Position numbers and translations under genes: made by a program. Shown in pieces: positions 1 through 10,452 of a stretch of DNA of 64,000 bases (position 1 is its first letter; every line of letters begins with the position of its first letter). The notes under the pieces were generated by a model. It ran no database searches and was not told the origin of the DNA. It saw only the letters and a program-made list of their open reading frames with translations. The stretch spans positions 2,976,001 to 3,040,000 of the forward strand of contig CAVNZM010000011.1 of NCBI GenBank assembly GCA_963693365.1. The letters run 5' to 3'. Source of the stretch: Amoebidium appalachense. Taxonomy: Eukaryota > Ichthyosporea.

Positions 1-121
1 GCTAGCACAGCCTCGGTGGTCAAGATGTTTCGCTCGGTTCTTCCCTTGCCTCTCCCTGCCCACCCACTTTCCCCATCACTCTACCCAACCCCTCCTTCTC
101 GCTCCGTCTTTGCTGGCCCCC

Positions 122-164
<43 letters not shown>

Positions 165-301
165 ACGCCCATTCGTACCCTTCCCGGTGCCGGCAAGCAC
201 ATTCGCGCAATCACACCCACTAACACACGCACACCCACCACCACCACTCCTAGAACCCATACACCCACACAACAGGAGCCCTCATGCATGCCTGTTTGTG
301 T

Positions 302-342
<41 letters not shown>

Positions 343-697
343 CCCCGGCCCTTTCCCTTGCTTACTTCCTCTCCACACCACTACTGTGCACCACCCTACT
401 CGTCTTAGTACGGTTAGTACTATTTGTGCATTCTGCCTCCATTCTTCCTTCCCTTACACCCTGGCAAGCCCCAAATTTCCCCAAAACCCCCTCCCCCCCT
501 CCCCCCCCCTGTCCTGCACTTTGCATGATCTTCCGTCGTTGCCATCTCTCTCTCTCTCTCCCCCTCTTTCTCTCTCTCTCTCTCTCTCTTACCCTCTGTC
601 TGTTTGCCTGTCATTCTCTCTGTCTTTCTCTTACTCTCACCCCCCCCCCCCCCCCCCCCCCCCCGGAACTCCCCCCTGCCCTCCTCTCTTTCTCATG

Positions 698-728
<31 letters not shown>

Positions 729-1218
729 ACACACACACACTCCCCACCCCCACCCCCACCCCACCCCCAATAGCTGCAAGGGCTGGGTAGGGGGATCGAA
801 CACTCTGTGCACCAACACCTGATAACATGTCTGTCCTGTCTCCGTGGTGCTCACTACTGGTTACACCTGATAACATGTCTGTCCTGTCTCCGTGGTGCTC
901 ACTACTGGTTACACCTATGTGTTAGTTTCGTGCCTCCCCCCCCCCCCCCCCCCCCCCCCCCCAAACACACACACACACACGCACACACACACACACCTCC
1001 CCCTGGCACTCTGCGTGCCTCGCAAAGTCTCAGGTTGGTCGTCGTGAATTTGTCAGTCGTAGTTTCTAGCCCAGCCTAACCAACCCTCCCCCCTCCCCTC
1101 CCCTCCCCCCTCCTTCCTCCCTCCTTCCTCCCCCTCCCCCCTCCCTCCCCCCTCCTCCCCCACCACCACCACCACCACCACCACCACCACCACCACCACC
1201 ACACACACACGCATGCAG
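1..1218. repeat. low-complexity DNA with poly-C tracts, CT/CA/CAC repeats
   Basis: The stretch is mostly C-homopolymers (about 127-164, 303-341, 641-664, 702-728, 938-962), CT-rich simple repeats and (CAC)n/(CA)n just before the ankyrin exon. The long proline-rich open frames here are translations of these tracts, not genes. It probably represents intron(s) of the ankyrin-repeat gene whose exon begins at 1219. No upstream exon could be recognised with confidence. Confidence 0.8.
815..916. repeat. 48-bp tandem duplication (two copies plus 6 bp)
   Basis: A 48-bp unit beginning ACACCTGATAACATG starts at 815 and again at 863, with the first six bases repeated at 911. The two copies look identical, so the duplication is recent or maintained. 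Confidence 0.85.
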
Positions 1219-1861
1219 GGACCGAGTTGGCTACAGCCCCCTTCACGTAGCAGCAATCCAGGCATACTACCAAAAGGACAACCCGTCATACGCCGAAATC
1301 GTGAAGATTCTCCTCCCCCACATGAATAGGGAAACCGTCAATGCCAAAACCACCGACGGATACCTCCATCACGTTGTAAGCTCGAAGCTGATTGGGCCTG
1401 GGAAAACCGCACTAATGATCATGGCGATCGGAAACCGATCGGATCTAGTCGAGGTTTTGATAAACGAGGGAAAGGACAAGGTCGATCCTAACGCCGCTGA
1501 CGGGGACAGCGGTTTTACCCCTCTTCATATGGCTGCGCAGTTTAACCACGCAAATGTTGCAAAACTTCTTTTAACTCACCCTGAAATCGACGCGATGGCA
1601 CGTACAACGGCGGCAAAACGCCCCGCGTTGGTAACTGCGTGCAAAGCGGGAGCTGTTGATACGGTGAAGGTTTTGCTTGCGGATCCTCGTACTGATTCGA
1701 AAGCGGTGGACACCAATGGATATTCAGGGAGGGACTGGGCTACGGGTTGGATTTGGGGGAATGAGAAGATTATTGCGCTGTTCGATGAGCATGAGGGGGT
1801 GGTGAAGAAGGAGGGGAAGGCGGAGGAGAAGAAGGAAGAGGAGAAGAAAGAGGAGTTGTAG
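1219..1861 (+). CDS. ankyrin-repeat protein, last exon
   Basis: The exon begins after a CA-rich acceptor ending in GCATGCAG at 1218 and reads open to a TAG at 1859-1861, adding about 27 codons upstream of the first candidate start codon near 1301. One leftover base at 1219 completes a split codon. The protein shows ankyrin-type repeats: GYSPLHVAAI, then ALMIMAIGNRSDLVEVLI, FTPLHMAAQFNHANVAKLLL and PALVTACKAGAVDTVKVLLA, with the usual TPLH turn and LL helix ends. The C-terminus is a lysine/glutamate-rich tail. Ankyrin repeats are protein-interaction modules, so no specific function follows. The 5' part of the gene lies in or beyond the low-complexity DNA to the left. Confidence 0.8.
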
Positions 1862-3369
1862 GTGGTGGTGGTTGTGTTTACAACTAGAGTGAAAGACTAG
1901 ACTTTTTTTTTTTTTTTTTTTTTTTTTGGGGGGTGGTGGTTGTAAGGAGGGGAGGGGGGGGGGGGGGGGGGGCTTGGTAAGCATTTATGTGGTAACACCT
2001 TCTCCTGGCATCACTTACCGTCTATGGGCATGTACTAGCCCGACTGGAGAAGCTTGCTATCCTAAAAAAGAATTAACCTTACCGACTGTAAACGCGTTAT
2101 GTAGAGACATGGTGGAATTTGAATGGATAATTATGATTTGAATGAATATGAAGCCCTGGGTTGACAATACACCTACTCTGATCATACAGGGTTTTGTACT
2201 ACCATATTGTCGTTCACTTTTATTGGTTGGTAAGACATGTCAACTTGTTGGTTAGAATGAGCATAACCAAAAAAGAAAGGAAGGAATGCACAAATTTAGT
2301 GTTGTAATCAAACGTAAGAGGTAGAACCTCAAAAACCGGTTTGACGCTGAAAATGAAAACTTTTGACACAAATAAATTCTTATGTGACACAAATTAATTC
2401 TTATGTGTCACTTTTATCCCAAGTATCATGCAGCGATACGGGTGCTTTTCGACATGTGCCATGGGAATGGCTCTACATACTTAGCTTTAATCGTGAAATG
2501 TTATGTGTGAAAGGACCTTAAAATGCCAAACCGGGACTGAAAGGCCTGGCTACGTGTAGCCTTAAAGGGTGCAGATCACACGGAAAGCACTTGCTACAAA
2601 TGCAAGAAACGGAAAACCGTAAGGGAAAGCTAGCTGAGTCTCTTCTTCTTATGTTCTAAGCCAATGAGGGCCACCAGGGGGAAGGGGAGGTGGGGGGTGG
2701 GGGAAGGGGGATGGGATCGTGAGCCTAACCTCAAAAATGGTGCAAGGCTGCACGATGAAATAGGTGTTTTGAACTCTGTGTTGGGGCGAGGAATGAAAGG
2801 TTATATATGACCATGAGAGATCATACATGCGCAGTGCACATATGCCGCGGGTGTGCATGTTTGTGTGCTGGTGGGATCCGGTGGGTCTATGTACTCCAAT
2901 ATATGAGGAGAGCCTCTTCTGAGCTAGCACTAGCCTCTTGCTATAGCTACTGCAAGTCCGACAATTTGTGGGCAGATGATCATTCATGGAAGTATGTACA
3001 TGTCTGCTGTGTGTGGGGTCGCCGTGGGCCGCGAAGGGATCAAAAAGAGTGGTGGTGGCCGTGGCCGTGTGTGTGCACGTGTGTGTACATGTGTGTGTGT
3101 GTGTGTGTGTGTGCGGGGAGGGGGTGGGGAGAGGAGGGGGGGGGGGGGGTCATAATTTAGCTACGGGAAAGTTGTTTGCATTCGCCTGGTTAGAAATCAA
3201 GGCACAGACGCCCCTTAGGCTAGTCATATCACGCATTCTTGGGGACTTAGCTATAGGTACCCGCTACTAGGAGATATGTATCTCGCAATGTACCGAATAG
3301 ATAAAACTGTACACATGCACACAGCAACCCCCCCCCCCCCCCCCCCCCCCCTTCCCCCTCCTCCTCCTC

Positions 3370-3422
<53 letters not shown>

Positions 3423-3549
3423 GGGCCCTCGTCCTCCTCCTCCATGCCCCTTAAAAAAAGAAGATCTGCAGACAAATTGACCCATAGCCTCAATAAACCA
3501 CCGTGCATCAATTTGTGTAACTATTTGTTTTTAATATTCTGGTGCCTTG

Positions 3550-3620
<71 letters not shown>

Positions 3621-4557
3621 TCGTGGCTTGTTAGTTGAAAGTCGCCTATCTAGCCTATGGTGGAGCTTATACGGGGGATATGTACATCACTTTTACGAGC
3701 ATCGTTTGATTATATGCCCATAATAAAATGTCTATTCATACCAACTACGTAATGGATCAACATCCACATACAGGTGCTATTTTAGTGTTGTACCGTGGGC
3801 TTCTATTTATTCTTCCGTAATTATAACACAATTACCTAGAACAAAAAGTGGGAAATAAGCAGCCGGGAAGAGGAAAGGGTACTAAGTATTTCATGCTCAC
3901 TAGGTTTGTTGTCACTAGCACACTATGCAGTAGTCACACAAGTTTGCATAATGGCACTCTACAATCCGCTCAGACCACATAGGAAAGACAATACAGTCCA
4001 AAAACCTAAACCTGCCTAGCCAGCAATGTGTGCCCCCAGGGAGAGGGATGTGTCCCAAACCGATATTCATGCCGATGGTTGGATAAGTCGAAGAAGTCTG
4101 CCCGCTGCAGTCTCCACACTGTGTGTGTGTGTGTATGTGTGTGTGTGTGGGGGGGGGGGGGGGGGGGGGGAGGAGAGAGAGAGAGAGACCGGGGGGGGGG
4201 GGGGGTTGTGTGTGTGCACGTGTGTTGTGTGTGTATATGTGTGTGTGTGTGACATGTGTGTGTGTGTGTGTGCCGGCATGGACGTGTGCATGTGTGGCTG
4301 TGTGTACACCCAAGTTCTGTATATTAGTGCTTGTGCATGTGTGTCTCTGGCGTCCAGCATACACTCAAGCAAAGTATCTTATCGTGTGGCCGCAAAGTGC
4401 AAGTGTCCATGTGCAGTGATCGAGTTCAAACTACTTAGTCTAACGAGCGTGCTTTTTGCTGTTTGCGATTGTTGATTATAGGAAGAGGAATAAAGTGCGT
4501 GACCAAGAGAAGCAATAGCCAGGAACATACCCAAACACGAGTTCAGGTAAGTGCGGT
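1862..4557. other. no gene recognised; T/G composite tracts and GT repeats
   Basis: I find no open frame resembling a protein family. Landmarks are a T25-G6 junction (1903-1933), a G-tract near 1951-1972, a GT repeat near 3090-3114, two C-tracts (3328-3350 and 3371-3420, the latter 50 C), a T31-G35 composite (3554-3619), and GT and G-tracts around 4120-4275. Part of it may be the 3' flank of the STK19-like gene, which ends at 4558. Confidence 0.6.
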
Positions 4558-5368
4558 TTACAGCCTACACTTCACAATCCCGTCTCCCTGAGCAATCCAC
4601 AATATGCTGGCAAATAAAGCAAGTAAGAGTACATACAAATGGTAGTATGAATACTTGTACGGTGTTTCACATACGTGCGGGATGAACAGGGGGGGAGGAG
4701 GCGGGGGTGGGGTCGTGGTGGTGGTGGGTTGGGGGGGGGGGGGGGGGGGGGGGGAGGGGTGAGAGGGTCAGAGAGAGGAAACAAGACAGGGGGGGGGGGG
4801 GGGGGGGGGATGAATGCGGAACACGGTACGAAGTACGCATACACGATGAGAAGCATGGTGCAGGACACGTGCAAAGGCAAACATTCAAGTATGCAACATC
4901 AGCCATGCGCACAGTATGCGTCATAAGCAGAGCCCATCCTCAGGGAGGGCCCAAGTCATCAATTGCGTCTGAGTTTGGGTCTTTGCCGTACATACCAGGT
5001 GACAATCTCTGCACCAATCAGATCGGCTATGTGGAATTGCACCGGCAGCTTGGAGCTTTTCAGCTTCCGCTTCTCCAGATCCTGTTTTTTGCAAACAAGG
5101 ACAAAAAAGGGAGGGCTAGTTAGCGCCACTTTAACATGTAAAAACGATGGAGAGGGTTACTTTATTTTATTGGGAATGGGAAGAAACGGGGAGGAAGGGG
5201 TGGTGGTGGTGGTGGTGATGGTGGTGTGTGGGTGGTGCGGGGGGAGGGGGGAGGGAGGGAGGGGGGGGGGGTTGACGTACGGACTCAAGCATTTCTTTGT
5301 ATTTGTTCCGCCGAATGATTTGAAGAAGTTCAGTCCGTCCGGCATAGAACTGCTTGGTGAACAGCCCG

Positions 5369-5451
<83 letters not shown>

Positions 5452-5571
5452 TGTGATTGTGGGTGTGAGTGTGAGTGTGAGTGTGAGTGTGTGTGAGTGT
5501 GTGTGTGTGGGAGGGGGGGGGGGGGGAGGGGGGGAAGGAAGGAGGGGGGTACGTGGGCGCCAGTGCGTGCA

Positions 5572-5606
<35 letters not shown>

Positions 5607-6424
5607 ATGCATGCGTGCGTGCGTGTGTGTGCACGCGTAATCCCGGTGCACAATTAGCATGCAGATATGGGTCAGGAATGTATGTAGGAATGCAGATGGG
5701 AATCAGGAATGTATGTGGGAGGCTGCAGTCAGGAAGGTAATGGAATGAAAATTGGGTTTAAAAATCCAAAGGGACAACGGATTCAATTCACAGGAGTCTA
5801 TAGGGGAATGCATATTGGGCTCAGGAATCCACATGGGAATGGCAGCTGGATGCCCGAGGGGAGGGGGAGGGGGGGGTTTGCATACCTGCTCCCGGGATGG
5901 ATATCCAAAACGAGTCTACACCCCTTGTATTCAACAGGCCACTTTGGATCAGCAACCTGCAACAAAAAGCAGAGTGTCAGTTGAGAGCACCAAGCATGGC
6001 AAGGACAGGAAGAAGTTCACAAATCCAAAAACACAGCCAGCAGCAGAACCTCCCCCCCGAACGGGGGGGGGTTTTGAATGCGTCAAAAAGTACGAAGTAC
6101 ACAAGAACAAACGGATAACACGATGCAGAATGCAAGCCATACATAGGGGGGGGGGGGGGGGGGAGGGGGGACAGGGAAGTTGAACACATGAGGCGACAGA
6201 ACTACAAGCCAAATAGAAAACAACCAAAGCAGAGAAGGGAAGGGGATGGTGTATGAGAGGGGACTGGGGAGCTGGGGAGGGGGCTGGCAGAGGAAGGGGG
6301 GGCAGGGGGGGGGGGGGGGGGGGGGGTTGAATGTGCCATAAAGTACGAAGTACACATGAACAACGGACAATACGATACAAACTGCAAACCACACGTAAAG
6401 AGTATGCATAATAAGCAGGGGGGA

Positions 6425-6465
<41 letters not shown>

Positions 6466-6903
6466 CGTCCTTGACTACTTACGTAAGCTGGTTGTCCGTG
6501 AAACCAAAGTCGGATATAAGGGTGTGCTTGGCTATGCTCACATCTCGAACCTTCAGTAGAACCTCCGTGTGGAACTTTTCTGATAAATTGGGAGGATGGG
6601 GGAGTTAGAGTGAGAAGGGTGTGTACCCGATGTAGGATCACGTGTTTGTTGGTGTGCCTGTGTGAGGGGTGGTGTGGCGGTGGTAGGGCTTTTTTCTCTT
6701 ATTTTTCTTTTCTTTTCTCTGTTTTTTTTTTTGCTTTTGAATGGCGGGGGAGGAGGGGGGGAGGGGGGAGGGGGGGAGGGGGGGGGAGGGGGGGAAGGGG
6801 GGGATTTTGCAGAAGTTCCACGAACCGACAAAAAGCCTTGAAGGTGTTGTGTGGTGTTAACCTTCTTCTTTTTGGGTTTTTCTTTATTTATTTCTTTCTC
6901 CGT

Positions 6904-6935
<32 letters not shown>

Positions 6936-7190
6936 GGGGGGGGGGGGGGGGTTTGAATGCGTTAAAAAGTACGAAGTACACAAGAACAAACGGATAACAC
7001 GATGCAGAATGCAAGCCATACATAAAGAGTATGCATAATAAGCAGAGCCCATCCTCAGGGGGGGCCCACGTCATCCACAGTACCCGAGTTTCGACCTATT
7101 CCCCTCGTTAACGAAACCCAACTCAGATACTGTTTCACTTGAACATGAGTAGGTCACCCGTCTTGATCAGAGACGAGCAGGGTTGCTTAT

Positions 7191-7222
<32 letters not shown>

Positions 7223-7435
7223 GGGAGAATACCTACCTATCAGAGGCTTTGTGGTTTCTGGATCGCGAACACTTGGAATCACACTGGATTGGATGAACTT
7301 GGATAAATCACTGTCGAGATATACGAGAAATTCATTGGCTGAATGGCCGAGACGGGCCAATCAGATCGTCCCCTTTTGCTTCAGATCCGCCTGCAGAAAA
7401 ACCATTACCTTCCGTTTTGTCCAATCTGATGTTAA

Positions 7436-7475
<40 letters not shown>

Positions 7476-8173
7476 ACCCCCCCAAAAAAAAAAAAAAGAA
7501 AAAAAAAAAATAAATAAAAAATAAAAAAATCCAATGTTTCCTCGGTTATACTCGGTTATATGTGCACATGCGAACGCACACACCCACTCAAAAAGTTTGT
7601 CCCCTCATTCTTAGATTTCCACTCCCCAACCCATTAATGTAGCAGGCAACTTTGCCTCCTCTTTCCATATCCTGGTGTGATATTCGAAATCACCGTCCTA
7701 ACCATAAACCACACTAATTTCAAAAAAAAAAATTGTATGGACCTATAATTCGCGCACGATCGCATAGATTAGCCAAATGTAGGAATTTGGGCGGGAAGTT
7801 TTGGCGCATAAAAAAAAAGTCTTTATAAAACTAAAGAAAAAGTAGGAATATCATAAAAGACACAATTTTTTGAACACATCTGTAATATACAACCACGTGC
7901 GTGTTTTAACACCAGCAAACCCACCCACCCATCACCTCTACCCTCGCAGAGTATAGACACATGGGAACGTCATGTTCTCGAACACATACAAAGAAAAGTG
8001 GACAGGCAAAAGAGCGTCGTGAAAACAAAATCTTATAAAAAAAATTTTTATAAAAAAAAAGAGAGCGAGAAAGAAAACTTACGAGCTGACTGTCCACCAA
8101 GGTTTTGTCCGGCACAATGGCGTACAGCTGGTGGGTGAACGCTACAGGGAACAGCCTGTGCGTGCGCGCGCGC

Positions 8174-8234
<61 letters not shown>

Positions 8235-8308
8235 TGTACGTGCACGCGTGTGTCTGTATGTGTGTGCGCACATGTGTGAGTTAGTGATTGAGCGAGTAAA
8301 AGAGATTA

Positions 8309-8345
<37 letters not shown>

Positions 8346-9884
8346 ACATGTGTGTAACTGTTCGTGTGACGAATGTGAGTGATTGTCTGTGCATGTGTCT
8401 GTGCCTGTGTGCGCGCGTGTGCGGTGTCCCTCCCTTCACCACCACCACTACCTGCGCCGCCCCCCCCCCCCCCCCCCCCCTCCCTCCCCCCTCTCCCTCC
8501 CCCTTCCCCGTCCTTCACCCCCCTTCACACACACACCCAACCCCCCCACACACACACCCTCTGTTTGTGTGTGTGTGTGATGCCCACCCCCTCTCTGTGC
8601 CACCACCACCTGCCTCCCCGCCTCCCTTCCCCATCCCCCACCCCTTCCCCGCCAGATTCCACACACCGACACCCTCCGTATTCCCTACCCCTCCGCCACC
8701 ACCCACACACCTATTACTCCACTAATCATACTTCGTCGCACTTATTGTCTCACCTGTCTCCTATTACAGCCTTTGGGAACAGATCTCTCAGATGGTACAA
8801 GGCAGCTAGGGTGTCGCAGGGCACATCAGTGTCGTCATCAGAGTCTACGGCAGCACCGACGCTCTGTGGCTGTGCTACTATCAGGGTTGGTTAAGTCACT
8901 GTGTTATCAATGGGTGGAATGAAAATGAGGCTTTTATCATAGAAAAAAGATTTGGGTTGAGAATGAACATTTCTGCGAAGAGAATGATTTGTTGTGAGAT
9001 CGAAGGTCTGGGGAGACTGAAGATTGGGGTGGGAATGAAGATCTGGAGCATAGAGGGGGGCGGGGAGGGGGGGGGGGGGGGGGGGGAGGGGAGGGGATGA
9101 GAAGGAAACGAAGGAAAAGAAAAGAAGTTAAGGTGTGACAGAGGGTTGGAGGGTGGAATAATGATGCAAACAGTGGGGATAAATAGTTTGCTACTAAGGT
9201 GGTGTCCGTGTATGTATGTTTATAAAGGTTGCCAAAAGGTATGGGTGCAAGAAATATGCCAGAAGCACAAGACATCTGCTCAAAAAAATAAGCGTAGTCA
9301 GTCTCAGAAATGTGTACTGGACCGATGCCACACTCAGAATCGTTCTACTTCCCAGGGGAGGGGAAGAGGCTTGTTTGCTTCGCTCAAGTGCAAGAAGGGG
9401 CAAAATGTGCCGTGCCGGTGTGTGCAGATCCTTCCAAATTGAACACATCTGTATGTCCAGATGTGCATTTGAGCAACTTATTATTGCCCACTTGGTTGTG
9501 TGCCAAAAAGTGAGTGGTAATATTTGGTGCCTTATACCGTGCTAGTAGTCACAAAAAACCAAGGGGTAAAAGCAAGGAACATGCCTATCTAAAGCTTCTT
9601 ACTAAAACGGTTCTGGGACTTGGTGTGGGTGGGTGGTGGAAGAATGACCTATGGCAGGCAGATGCAAAAAAAAGGAACTGGGAAAGGGAAGAATTACCTT
9701 CGTTAACAATGGTGCTAGCAATAGAGTTATTAACTGAAAAGGGGCTTTGGGTGGTTGTGTTTTTCCTGCCTCCTGGCCGTGGCGGGGGCATCAATTTCTT
9801 TCGCTTGTGGCCGTACACGTCTGGTTTTATTGCCTCCATAACAGAAGGCCGTTCTCCTTTGTGAGTGGGTTCGTCCGCATCCAT
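4558..9884 (-). CDS. STK19: STK19 (winged-helix TC-NER factor) homologue, nine exons, two apparent lesions
   Basis: Exons on the minus strand are 9884-9698, 8877-8754, 8155-8083, 7390-7237, 6579-6483, 5956-5886, 5366-5281, 5081-4996 and 4606-4558 (stop TAA). They total 927 nt (308 codons) and every exon junction is phase-compatible. The product aligns along its length with STK19 as I know the family: an acidic stretch, then HLRDLFP, HQLYAIVPDKTLVDSQL, DFGFTDNQLT, SFWISIPGAG, FTKQFYAGRTELL, RRNKYKE and HIADLIGAE. Known role: STK19 is a nuclear DNA-binding protein made of winged-helix domains and acts in transcription-coupled repair. The older kinase label is not supported. The basic N-terminus (HKRKKLMPPPRPGGRK) suits a nuclear protein. 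Oddities: codon 138 is TGA (7361-7363), where relatives have a basic residue, and the intron before exon 7 ends in AACG rather than AG. It may be a recent pseudogene, or the lesions may be sequence errors. Confidence 0.85.
4813..4960. repeat. intronic repeat module, diverged copy D (STK19 intron 8)
   Basis: It follows a G-tract and shares GTACGAAGTAC, a CATAAGCAG block and the tail GCAGAGCCCATCCTCAGGG with copy A at 6955-7095. It is the most diverged of four related segments in STK19 introns. Confidence 0.65.
5370..5447. repeat. (GT)n microsatellite abutting STK19 exon 7
   Basis: About 78 bp of GT (CA on the coding strand). It ends directly at the exon 7 boundary, where an AG acceptor would be expected. 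Confidence 0.95.
6077..6148. repeat. intronic repeat module, copy B (STK19 intron 5)
   Basis: Nearly identical to the first half of copy A (6955-7095), including GTACGAAGTACACAAGAACA and the CAAGCCATACATA end. It lies between poly-G tracts. Confidence 0.8.
6328..6418. repeat. intronic repeat module, copy C (STK19 intron 5)
   Basis: Related to copy A with about one difference in six bases and keeping AAAGAGTATGCATAATAAGC exactly. It is flanked on both sides by G-tracts. Confidence 0.75.
6955..7095. repeat. intronic repeat module, copy A (STK19 intron 4)
   Basis: The longest of four related segments and preceded by a T30-G17 composite. It carries both the GTACGAAGTAC block shared with B, C and D and the CAGAGCCCATCCTCAGGG block shared with D. 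Confidence 0.8.
8172..8229. repeat. (GT)n microsatellite in STK19 intron 2
   Basis: An uninterrupted GT run 15-20 bp from the acceptor of exon 3 (8155). On the coding strand it is a (CA)n run followed by (CG)n and the acceptor CGCACAG. Confidence 0.95.
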
Positions 9885-10091
9885 GTTGTATTGTGATCAA
9901 AAGAGAGGATTCGTGATATTAGGAACACAAAAGGTTACGAAATTGTCTCAACTTGCTTATAGATTTCTTCGATGTCATGCCTGGTTCGAATACAAATGAT
10001 GGGCGTGTTTGTTAGGCGTGAGGCCACTAGATGTGCAAGCCCATGATGCTACCATTACTTTCGGACCCAACTAACTCGACTTGCAGGTGCT
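9885..10091. other. gap between STK19 start and LINE copy 1; nothing recognised
   Basis: This short stretch lies upstream of the STK19-like ATG (9882-9884, minus strand). A promoter would be expected here, but I see no TATA box or other clear motif. LINE copy 1 begins about 215 bp upstream of the start codon. Confidence 0.5.
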
Positions 10092-10298
10092 ATGTATCTT
10101 GGGGGTTTACGCTGTTTACTCGAGGCAAAGAGAACCAGTCTCAGGTATGGGGGGGGGGGGGGTTTGCTCGGAATATCCCCTCAGCGGTATATCATGATCA
10201 CGTACATAGATGTCGGGTGGTGACTATATATCAGGGTTTACTTTCTCTACGAGACACCATAAAGACTACAAGGAGAAATCAATTAGTTGGGGTTCCCC

Positions 10299-10339
<41 letters not shown>

Positions 10340-10371
10340 GGGCTCCCCTCGGGACACTCGGTATCAGCTGG

Positions 10372-10432
<61 letters not shown>

Positions 10433-10452
10433 TGTGTGTGTGTGCGCGTGCG

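Noticed and set aside
5281-5366. Looked at first like the end of a heat-shock-factor DNA-binding domain (F-x-GR-ELL-x-I-RR).
   Set aside because: Joining the neighbouring exons gave a full-length STK19 match with consistent phases, including SFWISIPGAG before and HIADLIGAE after.
10300-10335. T36 tract taken as the poly-A tail of the LINE.
   Set aside because: All three LINE copies share another ~200 bp beyond it, and the target duplications start after that.
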